17,877 bases of DNA from Avoscillospira sp045530865 (GTDB lineage Bacteria; Bacillota; Clostridia; Oscillospirales; Oscillospiraceae). The position numbers were made by a program, and so were the translations under genes. Location of the stretch: positions 1 to 17,877 of the forward strand of contig JAZSCX010000080.1 of the NCBI GenBank assembly GCA_045530865.1. The letters are read 5' to 3'. The notes under the pieces are model-generated. The model was not told where the DNA came from. It did no database searches and saw nothing but the letters and a program-made list of their open reading frames with translations. Of the stretch, positions 6,968-14,942 are shown piece after piece. How positions within the stretch are numbered: the first letter of the stretch is position 1; every line of letters starts with the position of its first letter.

Positions 6968-9385
6968 TTACAGCTTTGTCATGTGTGCTCCGGCGGTATT
7001 TGCCATCAATTTTTTCGTTCCGATCTCATCAAAAGCGATTTCCAGCAGCGCATCATTGCCCATAGGCAGCACAGAAAGCACCATACCGCGTCCAAAAGCC
7101 CGATGCTGCACCATGTCTCCCTTTCGGAAAGAAACGGCCGCCCCTTTCTTTCCGGAATCGATTACGGATGAATAGGTGCGCTTTTTTTGCTGTGCAGGAC
7201 GCTGAGGAATGTACGTATCGAAATCGCCGTACATGCTGGGGCGCTGCGGAACATAGGTCATTTCCGGTTCACGAGGCTTGGGCCGCAGACGTTCATCCAG
7301 ACATTCCGCAGGCAGCTCCGAAAGGAACTGGGACGGTCTTGCCATGGTTGTATGTCCGTACAGCATACGCTGTCTGGCGTAGGAAATCGCCAGCGTCTTT
7401 TTCGCCCGGGTAATGGCAACATAGCACAGTCGACGTTCCTCCTCCGTGTCCTCTGCACTCATGGTGCTTCTGGCACTGGGGAACAGACCTTCTTCGAAAC
7501 CAACCAAACACAGATGATTGAATTCCAGACCCTTGGCACTGTGCATGGTCATCATCACAACCGCATCCGCATCGGCATCATACTGCTCAATATCCGTATA
7601 TAGAGCAATTTCTTCCAAAAAGCCGTTTAATGTTGGGTTGTCCGTGTTTTCACAGTAGCTGATGATGCTGGATTTCAATTCACGGACGTTCTCTGCACGG
7701 GTTCTGTTCTCCAGATCATTCTTTTCCTCCAGCATGGCAAGATAGCCTGTCCGGAGCAAAAGCTGATCATAAAACTCCGGGAGTGTCATAGAATCCAGAA
7801 GTTCGGCACAATCTTCAATCAGCTGAACAAAGGCAGAAAACTTTCCTGCAGAACGTTCCAACTGCCCATAAGAAGAGGCGTCCGTCAACACGGAGTACAT
7901 ACACACTTCTTCCAATGTTGCCTGTCTGGCAACCAAATCGAGGCTCTTCACACCAATTCCACGGGGTGGATTGTTGATAATCCGCCGCAAACGAAGATCA
8001 TCGCTGCGGTTGTTAATCACACAAAGATAGGCCAGCATATCCTTGACCTCTGCCCGGTCGAAAAATCTCGTGCCGCCGATGATCCGGTAAGGGATACCGT
8101 TGCGCTTGAAGGCATATTCCAGTGCGTTGGACTGGGCGTTTGTCCGGTACAGAACGGCAAAATCCTTGAAGTTTTTGCCCTTGGACTGGCGAAAAATCCG
8201 ACTGGTTACAAAAGATGCCTCGTCATTTTCGTTCAGTGCTTCATAGATCACGATCCGTTCTCCGGAATCGTTCTGCGTCCAGAGCTTTTTACCCTTTCTG
8301 CCGCTGTTATGGGAAATGACCGCATTGGCGGCATGGAGAATCATCTGGGTGGAACGGTAGTTCTGCTCCAGACGAATAACCTTTGCACCTCTGTACTGCT
8401 TTTCAAAATCCAGAATATTTTCTATGGTTGCGCCGCGGAACTTATAAATACTCTGGTCATCATCACCAACCACGCAGATATTCTTATAACCGCCCGCCAG
8501 CAAAGACGCCAGTAAATACTGCAGATGATTGGTATCCTGATACTCATCAATCAGGACATACCGGAACTTTCGCTGATAGTAGGTTCTGATATCCTCAAAC
8601 TGCTGAAGCAGCTGCACTGTCAGAAGAATGATATCGTCAAAATCCAGCGCATTGGCTTCTTTCAGGCGTTTTTGATATTCCGCATAGGCCGCAGCTGCCT
8701 TTTCCATGCGAAAATCGCCGGAATAGGATGCCACACGGTCAAATTCCTCGGGGGTCTGCATCTGATCCTTGGCCTTGCTGATCAGATTGAGAAACAGCTT
8801 CGGAGGAAATGATTTCTCATCCAGGCTCATATCCTTGAGAATATCCTTCATAACCCGTTCCGCATCGGACATATCATAGATTGTGAAGCTGCTCGTATAG
8901 CCCAAACGGTCAATATCCCGGCGCAGGATCCGGCAGCAGGCAGAGTGGAAGGTCATAGCCCACACGTCCTGCGCCGTCTCTCCCAACATAGCCGCCAGAC
9001 GGTCCTTCAGCTCATTTGCAGCCTTGTTGGTAAAGGTAATGGCAACGATACTCCATGGCGCAGCGGGCTGCCAGACACAAAGCTGTTCTGCCTGAGGACG
9101 AAGATCCTCGTCCGGTGTGCGAAGATAGTATTCCAGAAGCTCCACATCTTCTTCTGTCACATCAAAGGGAATCTCCTCAGAATCCGAAGCGGAACCAAAT
9201 TGAATCAGATTGGCAATTCGGTTGATCAGAACCGTAGTTTTACCGCTGCCTGCACCGGCAAGCAGAAGCAAAGGGCCCTGCGTGGTGAGCACAGCCTGCT
9301 GCTGCATATTGTTCAAATGCCGAAAACGATGAGCAATCACCTGACGTCTTGCCGCCAGAAAACGCTCCTGAATAGATCGATCCAT
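6968..9385 (-). CDS. pcrA: ATP-dependent DNA helicase PcrA (UvrD/Rep family, SF1A)
   Basis: PcrA is the 3'-5' helicase of nucleotide-excision repair and of clearing protein roadblocks and R-loops in Gram-positive bacteria. The start at 9385 (805 residues) is preferred because GGGTGA is well spaced; an in-frame ATG lies 12 nt upstream. Motifs in order: Walker A AGAGSGKT (43-50), Ia AITFTNKAANEL, Walker B IDEYQDTN, VGDDDQSIYKFRG, EQNYRST, MTMHSAKGLEF and YVAITRAKK. The C terminus carries the Tudor-like RNA-polymerase-binding module (GDMVQHRAFGRG to FDEIGTKKL). An acidic insertion of about 45 residues sits between the Walker A helix and motif Ia. yunB and ligA follow in the same direction. Confidence 0.97.
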   Translation of the reverse strand: MDRSIQERFLAARRQVIAHRFRHLNNMQQQAVLTTQGPLLLLAGAGSGKTTVLINRIANLIQFGSASDSEEIPFDVTEEDVELLEYYLRTPDEDLRPQAEQLCVWQPAAPWSIVAITFTNKAANELKDRLAAMLGETAQDVWAMTFHSACCRILRRDIDRLGYTSSFTIYDMSDAERVMKDILKDMSLDEKSFPPKLFLNLISKAKDQMQTPEEFDRVASYSGDFRMEKAAAAYAEYQKRLKEANALDFDDIILLTVQLLQQFEDIRTYYQRKFRYVLIDEYQDTNHLQYLLASLLAGGYKNICVVGDDDQSIYKFRGATIENILDFEKQYRGAKVIRLEQNYRSTQMILHAANAVISHNSGRKGKKLWTQNDSGERIVIYEALNENDEASFVTSRIFRQSKGKNFKDFAVLYRTNAQSNALEYAFKRNGIPYRIIGGTRFFDRAEVKDMLAYLCVINNRSDDLRLRRIINNPPRGIGVKSLDLVARQATLEEVCMYSVLTDASSYGQLERSAGKFSAFVQLIEDCAELLDSMTLPEFYDQLLLRTGYLAMLEEKNDLENRTRAENVRELKSSIISYCENTDNPTLNGFLEEIALYTDIEQYDADADAVVMMTMHSAKGLEFNHLCLVGFEEGLFPSARSTMSAEDTEEERRLCYVAITRAKKTLAISYARQRMLYGHTTMARPSQFLSELPAECLDERLRPKPREPEMTYVPQRPSMYGDFDTYIPQRPAQQKKRTYSSVIDSGKKGAAVSFRKGDMVQHRAFGRGMVLSVLPMGNDALLEIAFDEIGTKKLMANTAGAHMTKL

Positions 9386-9414
9386 AAATTCACCCATTAT
9401 CTGTAGATAGGGTT

Positions 9415-9443
9415 ATTTTACAGGATTTCACCGCGTTTGTCTA
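9415..9443 (-). promoter_or_regulatory. Sigma-A-like promoter for pcrA-yunB-ligA
   Basis: On the minus strand TAGACA (9438-9443) and TAAAAT (9415-9420) are separated by 17 bases, each with one mismatch to consensus. The promoter lies in the 65-bp gap between sigF and pcrA. No terminator separates sigF from it, so spoIIA transcripts may also run into pcrA. Confidence 0.6.
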
Positions 9444-9450
9444 TGGACAG

Positions 9451-10155
9451 TCAGAAAAATGTGCGCAGCATCTGCAGGGCTTTTTTCTCGATTCTGCTGA
9501 CCTGAACCTGAGAGACACCCATAATTTTTGCAGCCTTGTCCTGTGTCAAACCACGATAATACCGCAGATCGATGACTGTTTTCTCCCGCTGTGGCAGACA
9601 GGCAATGGCCTCGCGGAGAGAAATCCGCTCGATCATCCGCTCTTCCTGAAAGCCGTCGGTCAGGATATCCTCCAGTGTGAAACCATCCTCGCCGTTTTCC
9701 TTCTGGATGGATTCCGTACAGGCAGTGGCAGTCTCTGCGGCAGCAATTTCCTGCACAGTAAGCTGCAGCACTTCCGACAACTCGGACAAGGTCGGTTCTC
9801 TCCCCAGTGTTCCCATGAGCCGCTGCCGGGCCATTTTGATGGACGATGACCGTTCCTTGATGCTTCTGCTGACCTTCACCGAGCCGTCATCCCGGAGAAA
9901 CCTGCGGATCTCCCCTGCTATTTTCGGTACGGCATAGGTGGAAAACTCCGTGCCAAACTCCAGATCAAAACCATCAATGGCTTTCAGCAAACCCAGACAT
10001 CCCAGCTGATACAGGTCATCCGGATCCACGCCCCGCCCAAAATACCGCTTGGCAATGGACCAGACAAGGCCGGAGTTTTCCACGATCAACTGTTCCCGTG
10101 CACCTTGGTCACCCTGTTGACTCTGCTGCAGGAGCTGTTCCATGGCTGCGTTCAA
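9451..10155 (-). CDS. sigF: Forespore RNA polymerase sigma factor sigma-F (SpoIIAC)
   Basis: Sigma-F is the first compartment-specific sigma factor of sporulation, active only in the forespore after release from SpoIIAB. The 234 residues show sigma-70 region 2 (DPDDLYQLGCLGLLKAIDGF, then FSTYAVPKIAGEIRRFLRDD), region 3 (REPTLSELSEVL) and region 4 with a helix-turn-helix (LTQDKAAKIMGVSQVQVSRIEKK). Region 1 is absent, as expected of this subfamily. Start: TTG at 10155, overlapping the spoIIAB TGA by 3 bases, with AAAGG 9 nt upstream; an ATG four codons later has no visible ribosome site. The order spoIIAA-spoIIAB-sigF makes the assignment secure over sigma-G. Confidence 0.96.
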   Translation of the reverse strand: MNAAMEQLLQQSQQGDQGAREQLIVENSGLVWSIAKRYFGRGVDPDDLYQLGCLGLLKAIDGFDLEFGTEFSTYAVPKIAGEIRRFLRDDGSVKVSRSIKERSSSIKMARQRLMGTLGREPTLSELSEVLQLTVQEIAAAETATACTESIQKENGEDGFTLEDILTDGFQEERMIERISLREAIACLPQREKTVIDLRYYRGLTQDKAAKIMGVSQVQVSRIEKKALQMLRTFF

Positions 10156-10592
10156 GCTTTCCCGCCTTTCTTCAGGATCTTCCGACGCATATGTACGGAG
10201 GTTCCCTTTCCCGGCTGCGAGGTGACCTTAAACTCATGCATAAAGCTTTCCATGATGGTAAAACCCATTCCGCTGCGTTCATCACCGCCTGTGGTGAACA
10301 TAGGCTTTCTGGCTTCTTCTACATTTTCAATTCCGCGGCCCTTATCTTTGATGACAATGTCCAGCACCCGATCCTGCAGGATCTTACAACGGATGGAAAT
10401 GGTTCCGATCCGGTCAGGATAGGCATGGACGATGCAGTTGGTCACCGCTTCGGAAACCGCGGTTTTGATATCACCCAGTTCATCCAGTGTCGGATCCAGC
10501 TGTGCCGCAAAACAGGATACCGCTGACCGGGCAAAAGCCTCATTGACCGAATTACTGGGGATTTCCAGTGTCATATAGTTTTCACATTTCAT
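10152..10592 (-). CDS. spoIIAB: Anti-sigma-F factor and serine kinase SpoIIAB
   Basis: SpoIIAB binds and holds sigma-F and, with ATP, phosphorylates SpoIIAA. The 146 residues equal the B. subtilis length. It has the GHKL ATPase fold: N box EAVTNCIVHAYPD (48-60), G1 box DKGRG (83-87), and the ATP lid with ERSGMGFTIMESF (105-117). The ATG at 10592 gives an 11-nt overlap with the spoIIAA end and has AAAGGA about 9 nt upstream. Longer in-frame starts would run deep into spoIIAA and are discarded. The TGA overlaps the TTG of sigF, so the three subunits of the switch are translated in a coupled way, which should keep their ratio fixed. Confidence 0.97.
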   Translation of the reverse strand: MKCENYMTLEIPSNSVNEAFARSAVSCFAAQLDPTLDELGDIKTAVSEAVTNCIVHAYPDRIGTISIRCKILQDRVLDIVIKDKGRGIENVEEARKPMFTTGGDERSGMGFTIMESFMHEFKVTSQPGKGTSVHMRRKILKKGGKA

Positions 10593-10902
10593 TGGCTTCT
10601 TTCCTTTCCATTTCCACAATTCTGTCCACGCCTGCGGCATGGAGCACCTTCCACGGCTGCATGGCAATCTGGCGGAGTTTCAGCAAACCGCCCACCTCTT
10701 TCATGCGCCGATACGTGTGAATCACGATGGCGATTCCACTGGAATCCATGAATGTTACGCCCTTGAAATCCAGCACGCAAACCATTGGCATATACTGATC
10801 AATTTTATCTGCAATTCCCTGCATCGTAATCTTGGCTCCGTGATGATCAATCTCCCCATTGAGGGCAATGGTCAGCCGTTTATCCTGAAGAAACGTTGTC
10901 AT
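10582..10902 (-). CDS. spoIIAA: Anti-anti-sigma factor SpoIIAA
   Basis: SpoIIAA is a STAS-domain protein that, when dephosphorylated by SpoIIE, displaces sigma-F from SpoIIAB. Over 106 residues it shows LNGEIDHHGA near the N terminus and the phosphorylation site MDSSG, where Ser54 corresponds to B. subtilis Ser58. The ATG at 10902 lies 13 nt from GGAGGG; a TTG two codons upstream (10908) has the better 7-nt spacing and may be the true start, adding two residues. A terminator hairpin ends just before the ribosome site. Length is slightly below the B. subtilis 117 residues because the first few N-terminal residues are missing. Confidence 0.95.
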   Translation of the reverse strand: MTTFLQDKRLTIALNGEIDHHGAKITMQGIADKIDQYMPMVCVLDFKGVTFMDSSGIAIVIHTYRRMKEVGGLLKLRQIAMQPWKVLHAAGVDRIVEMERKEANEM

Positions 10903-10921
10903 TTGCAAAAGCAATCCCTCC

Positions 10922-10962
10922 AAAAAATAAATAGACACGCATCACAAGGATGCGTGTCTATT
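10922..10962 (-). terminator. Intrinsic terminator between valS and spoIIAA
   Basis: A 13-bp perfect stem (10930-10942 with 10950-10962) around a 7-base loop is followed on the minus strand by TTATTTTTTGG. This is a good rho-independent terminator for valS. Its U tract runs straight into the GGAGGG of spoIIAA (10916-10921). A TATAAT at 10960-10965 overlaps the stem base, but there is no matching -35 element at 16-18 bp. Confidence 0.85.
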
Positions 10963-11006
10963 ATATAAATTTCGTATACGGTTTTTCTGTCGAAGGAAAG
11001 ACAAAC

Positions 11007-13646
11007 TTACTTTTTCAGTCTGGCTTCGCTTTCTTTCAGCTGCTGCAGCAGGCTTTCTGCCTTTTCCAGCTTTTCCCGCTCGGCTTTGACCACATTTTCC
11101 GGCGCTCTGGCAACAAAGTTTTCATTGCTCAGCTTGTTCCGCAGACCGGTAATGTTCTTTTCAGCCTTTTCGATCTCCTTAGTCAAACGGGCCAGTTCCT
11201 TTTCCATATCCACCAGTTCGTTCATAGGCATATACATGGCAGCGTCACTGGTAACGGCGGAGACCATATCCTCATGCCCCGCAGGTGCCTCTGCAGAAAC
11301 GATCAGCTCATTGGCATAGGCCAGTTTGGTGATAAAGCCGGTGCCCTGCTCAAAGATCTGGGCCTTGTCGGTGACCACATACAGGGTGGACTTTCTGGAG
11401 GGCGGCACATTCAGGTCTGCGCGGCGGTTGCGGACGGCACGGATGGCATTCATGACACTTTCCATGGCTGCTTCTTCTGCGGGGAAGCTCAGTGCTTCGT
11501 CATACTCCGGCCATTTGGCAGTCATCAGATACTCGCCCTCATGGGGAATAGCCTGCCAGATTTCTTCGGTGATGAAGGGCATAAAGGGATGCAGCAGACG
11601 AAGGAACTGATCCAGCACATAGACCAGAACCTGCTGCGCAACCAGCTTGCTCTCCTCGTTCTCGGAATACAGTCGGGACTTAGTCAGCTCGATATACCAG
11701 TCGCAGTAGTAGTCCCAGATGAAGTCATAGACCTTGGCGGAGGCAACACCCAACTCGAAGCTGTCCAGATTTTCGGTCACAGCCTTGATCAACGCATTGA
11801 GCTTGGAAAGGATCCACTTATCCTCGATTTCCAGCTTGGATGCATCGGGGAGCTTGCTTTCCTCAATAGTCATGTTCATCATGACGTAACGGCTTGCATT
11901 CCAGATCTTATTGGCAAAATTCCGCATGGCCTCGCACTTCTCTACATAGAAGCGCATATCATTGCCGGGGCTGTTGCCGGTGATCAGGTTGAAGCGCAGG
12001 GCATCGGCGCCGTACTTCTCTGCCATTTCCAGAGGATCGATACCGTTGCCCAGAGACTTGGACATCTTACGACCCTTGTCGTCACGAACAAGGCCATGGA
12101 TGAAAACAGTGTGGAAGGGTGTCTGTTTGGTGTGCTCGCAGCCGGAGAAGATCATTCTGGAGACCCAGAACGTGATGATATCGTAACCGGTGACAAGAAC
12201 ATTGGTGGGATAAAAGTAATCCATATCCTCAGTCTTGTCAGGCCAGCCCATGGTGGAGAAAGGCCAGAGCGCAGAGGAGAACCATGTGTCCATCACATCA
12301 GGATCGCGCTCGATGTTGGCGCTGCCGCAATGTTCGCAGTGGGTGGGATCGGTCTCTGCCACGGTCATCTTGCCGCACTCGGCACAATACCACACAGGGA
12401 TCTGATGACCCCACCACAGCTGACGGGAGATACACCAGTCATGCAGGTTTTCCATCCAGTTGATATAGTTCTTTGTGAAGCGTTCGGGAACAAACTTGGT
12501 CTCACCATCCCGAACCACACGGATGGCCTCTTCGATCATGGGACCCATCTTGACGAACCACTGTGCAGAGACAATAGGTTCCACATCGCTGCCGCAGCGG
12601 TAACATGTACCAACGTTGTGCTGATGCTCTTCGATCTTTTCCAGCAGCCCCAGTGCTTCCAGATCCTCCACGATGGCCTTTCTGGCATCGTAGCGATCCA
12701 TGCCTTGATACTTGCCGCCCAGTTCGTTGACCTTGCCGTTGTCGTCCAGAACGCGAATCATCTCCAGATTGTGGCGCAGACCAACTTCGAAGTCGTTGGG
12801 ATCGTGGGCAGGCGTCATCTTCACGCAGCCGGTGCCGAATTCCATCTCGCAGTATTCGTCTGCCACGATGGGAATCTCGCGGTTCATCAAAGGCAGCAGG
12901 CACTTCTTACCGATCAGATCCTGATAGCGAGGATCATCGGGGTGGACTGCAACGCCGGAGTCACCCAGCATGGTCTCGGGACGGGTAGTGGCAATAATAA
13001 TATAACGGCCTTCTTCGCCCACGATGGGGTACTTGATATGCCACAGATTGCCGGGCTTATCCTTATATTCCACTTCTGCATCGGACAAAGCAGTCACGCA
13101 GTTGGGGCACCAGTTGACAATGCGGGAGCCCTTGTAGATCAGGCCCTTGTTGTACATTTCAACAAAAACATGACGGACAGCCTTACTCAGGCCTTCATCC
13201 ATGGGGAATCGGGCACGGCTCCAGTCGCAGGAAGCGCCCAGCTTCATCTGCTGCTGCACAATGCGGTTGCCGTACTGATGCTTCCAATCCCAGACGCGCT
13301 CCAGAAACTTCTCACGTCCCAAATCATGGCGCGTAAGACCTTCCTTGGTGCGAAGCTCTTCTTCGACCTTGATCTGGGTCGCAATACCGGCATGGTCGGT
13401 ACCGGGCAGCCACAGAGCGGAATAACCCTGCATGCGCTTAAAGCGGATCAGGATATCCTGCAGTGTGCAGTCCATGGCGTGTCCCATATGCAGCTGACCG
13501 GTGACATTGGGAGGGGGCATAACGATGGAGAACGGCTGCTTTTCCGGATCGGGATCCGCCTTGAAGCAGTCGTTGTCCATCCACATTTTATAAATTTCAT
13601 CTTCTACGATCTTCGGATCATAGACTTTCGGCAGCTCTCTTGCCAT
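11007..13646 (-). CDS. valS: Valine--tRNA ligase
   Basis: This class I aminoacyl-tRNA synthetase charges tRNA-Val and edits misacylated threonine. The 879 residues match the family. Visible features: HIGH motif as HMGH (53-56) within PPPNVTGQLHMGH, the CP1 editing domain at about 190-350, Cys pairs CYRC and CAEC/CEHC at about 348-440 that may bind zinc, KMSKS (527-531), the anticodon-binding domain, and a C-terminal coiled coil from about residue 812. The ATG at 13646 follows AGGAG by 8 nt; upstream in-frame codons lie in the T-box terminator and are discounted. Expression is controlled by the T-box leader just upstream. All catalytic motifs are intact. Confidence 0.98.
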   Translation of the reverse strand: MARELPKVYDPKIVEDEIYKMWMDNDCFKADPDPEKQPFSIVMPPPNVTGQLHMGHAMDCTLQDILIRFKRMQGYSALWLPGTDHAGIATQIKVEEELRTKEGLTRHDLGREKFLERVWDWKHQYGNRIVQQQMKLGASCDWSRARFPMDEGLSKAVRHVFVEMYNKGLIYKGSRIVNWCPNCVTALSDAEVEYKDKPGNLWHIKYPIVGEEGRYIIIATTRPETMLGDSGVAVHPDDPRYQDLIGKKCLLPLMNREIPIVADEYCEMEFGTGCVKMTPAHDPNDFEVGLRHNLEMIRVLDDNGKVNELGGKYQGMDRYDARKAIVEDLEALGLLEKIEEHQHNVGTCYRCGSDVEPIVSAQWFVKMGPMIEEAIRVVRDGETKFVPERFTKNYINWMENLHDWCISRQLWWGHQIPVWYCAECGKMTVAETDPTHCEHCGSANIERDPDVMDTWFSSALWPFSTMGWPDKTEDMDYFYPTNVLVTGYDIITFWVSRMIFSGCEHTKQTPFHTVFIHGLVRDDKGRKMSKSLGNGIDPLEMAEKYGADALRFNLITGNSPGNDMRFYVEKCEAMRNFANKIWNASRYVMMNMTIEESKLPDASKLEIEDKWILSKLNALIKAVTENLDSFELGVASAKVYDFIWDYYCDWYIELTKSRLYSENEESKLVAQQVLVYVLDQFLRLLHPFMPFITEEIWQAIPHEGEYLMTAKWPEYDEALSFPAEEAAMESVMNAIRAVRNRRADLNVPPSRKSTLYVVTDKAQIFEQGTGFITKLAYANELIVSAEAPAGHEDMVSAVTSDAAMYMPMNELVDMEKELARLTKEIEKAEKNITGLRNKLSNENFVARAPENVVKAEREKLEKAESLLQQLKESEARLKK

Positions 13647-13674
13647 ATCGTTCACTCCTAATTCCATGTAAAAA

Positions 13675-13903
13675 TAGAAAAACGCCCTGAGCAAACAGCT
13701 CAGGGCGGAAATTCTCCGTGGTACCACCTGAATTCCCCTTGCGGGGCACTCTTGCCTCTGTATCGGGAGGACCCGTCCTGCTTACTGATCCTTCAGCAGG
13801 CCGCTCCAAGGCGACTTCCATTCCCTGACGATAAAAGCTTGCACCAACCGCTTTCTCTCTGATTCGCGCCGGAATGTACTACTCCTCTTCATAGCATTAT
13901 CGA
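13675..13903 (-). promoter_or_regulatory. T-box riboswitch leader of valS, GUC (Val) specifier
   Basis: The minus-strand leader contains the T-box core GGTGGTACCACGG (13716-13728), whose bulge pairs with the uncharged tRNA acceptor end. Upstream are stem I elements: GAGGAGTAGTACA near the 5' end, the GGTTGGTGCAAGC distal loop motif, and a specifier loop GGAATGGAAGTCGCC in which GTC (13813-13815) reads as valine. Downstream is a terminator, CGCCCTGAGC (13683-13692) pairing with GCTCAGGGCG (13698-13707), followed by TTTTT. Uncharged tRNA-Val should stabilise the antiterminator and allow valS transcription. The specifier agrees with the downstream gene. Confidence 0.93.
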
Positions 13904-13909
13904 TTATTG

Positions 13910-13938
13910 ATGATACACGAATTGCAGCTGTTTGTCAA
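13910..13938 (-). promoter_or_regulatory. Sigma-A promoter for the T-box-valS transcript
   Basis: On the minus strand a perfect TTGACA (13933-13938) is followed after 17 bases by TATCAT (13910-13915, one mismatch). It starts 6 bp beyond the stop of the coiled-coil gene and places the transcription start at about 13903, at the 5' end of the T-box leader. No terminator separates it from the upstream cluster. Confidence 0.8.
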
Positions 13939-13944
13939 TCCCGA

Positions 13945-14442
13945 TCAGATATCTTCAATGATGGGAGAAGGCTGCTTTGGCTGGGGGTTGGTCAGCGCCA
14001 TGAAGGACGCGCGGGAAGTCTTGATCTCACTGAGCGCGGTGGCAATGGCGTCCTCCGTGCGGCGAAGGGCGTCATCCACATACTCATTGGTGACCTGCTT
14101 CAGGTCTTTGATCTTGGCCTGTGCATTCTTGATCATTTCATTGGCTTCGTGTTCAGCCATCATATAGACTTCTTCCTTGGATACCATCTGACGGGCACGC
14201 TGCTCCGCCTGCTTCAGAATGCTCTCTGCTTCGCGCTTGGCATTGGTGATGACCTCATTGCGGGACTCCACAATGGTCTTGGCCTGCTTGAGTTCACCGG
14301 GGAGCTGATTGCTGATCTCATCCAGCAGATCCAGAACCTTGTCGCGCTCCAGAACGCACTTTTCGGCACCAAGAGGCAGGCTCCACGCATCCTGCACCAT
14401 TTCATACAATGTAGTGATGATTTCTTCAATACTATTGGCCAT
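13945..14442 (-). CDS. Coiled-coil protein, DivIVA/SepIVA-like, function unknown
   Basis: Three tandem ATGs lie at 14448, 14445 and 14442; the last is 8 nt from GGAGG and is preferred, giving 165 residues. The N-terminal 50 residues (SIEEIITTLYEMVQDAWSLP, then LERDKVLDLLDEISNQLP) resemble the membrane-targeting half of DivIVA-like proteins. A long charged helix follows at about 52-145 with repeated Ala/Glu/Lys/Gln heptads such as AKREAESILKQAEQRARQMV. The tail is short and Pro-rich. Database hits to ATPase subunits would reflect coiled-coil composition only. The gene overlaps the coaD stop. In Actinobacteria a SepIVA-type coiled-coil gene can occupy a similar place near coaD, so a role in septation or envelope growth is possible but inferred. 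Confidence 0.75.
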   Translation of the reverse strand: MANSIEEIITTLYEMVQDAWSLPLGAEKCVLERDKVLDLLDEISNQLPGELKQAKTIVESRNEVITNAKREAESILKQAEQRARQMVSKEEVYMMAEHEANEMIKNAQAKIKDLKQVTNEYVDDALRRTEDAIATALSEIKTSRASFMALTNPQPKQPSPIIEDI

Positions 14443-14941
14443 CATCATGTCCTCCTTCGTTCATTTCATTGATTCGAGTGATAAAATCGGGGATAATGTC
14501 CTCCGGCAGAAAATCGGAAAGATCCACATTGTAGCGGCCCATTTCCTTCACTGCACTGGAACTTAAATACATAAATTGATGCTCCGCTGTCAGGAACATG
14601 GTATCCAAGCTGGGGTTGAGCTTGTGATTGATGATCGCCATCTGAAATTCCCGCTCAAAATCGGATACAGCCCGAAGTCCCTTCACGACCACATGGGCAT
14701 CACGTTTTCTTGCGTAATCCACAAGAAGCGCATCGGAAAAATCAACTTCCACATTTTCAATTCCGGAGGTTACGCGGCGGATCATTTCCACTCTCTCTTC
14801 CAAAGAAAACATGGGGTGCTTATCGCCGTTGACCATCACGCAGACGATCAGCCGATCAAAGCTTCTGGCGGCACGTTCGATGATATTTAGATGACCGTTT
14901 GTAATGGGATCAAAGCTGCCGGGGTAGATTGCAATACTCAT
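14432..14941 (-). CDS. coaD: Phosphopantetheine adenylyltransferase CoaD
   Basis: CoaD transfers AMP from ATP to 4'-phosphopantetheine, the penultimate step of coenzyme A synthesis, as a soluble hexamer. The 169 residues are close to the standard 160. It has the nucleotidyltransferase signature YPGSFDPITNGH with His17, the KGLRAVSDFEREFQMA substrate loop at 88-102, and the C-terminal YLSSSAVKEMG motif at 125-135 equivalent to ISSTxVR. The ATG at 14941 is one base after the rsmD stop and has AAAGG 6 nt upstream; the longer reading overlaps rsmD and lacks family similarity. The TAG overlaps the start of the coiled-coil gene. The rsmD-coaD pair is widely conserved. Confidence 0.97.
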   Translation of the reverse strand: MSIAIYPGSFDPITNGHLNIIERAARSFDRLIVCVMVNGDKHPMFSLEERVEMIRRVTSGIENVEVDFSDALLVDYARKRDAHVVVKGLRAVSDFEREFQMAIINHKLNPSLDTMFLTAEHQFMYLSSSAVKEMGRYNVDLSDFLPEDIIPDFITRINEMNEGGHDDGQ

Positions 14942-14942
14942 A

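Noticed and set aside
10960..10990. Possible sigma-A or sigma-H promoter for spoIIAA around TATAAT (10960-10965)
   Set aside because: The nearest -35-like TCGACA is 22 bp away, and the AGAAAAA/GAAAT candidates do not have sigma-H spacing.
10950..13661. A plus-strand open frame of about 900 codons opposite valS
   Set aside because: It mirrors the valS gene exactly, has no recognisable domain, no ribosome site and odd His/Ile/Gln-rich composition. Codon bias of valS leaves the antisense frame open.
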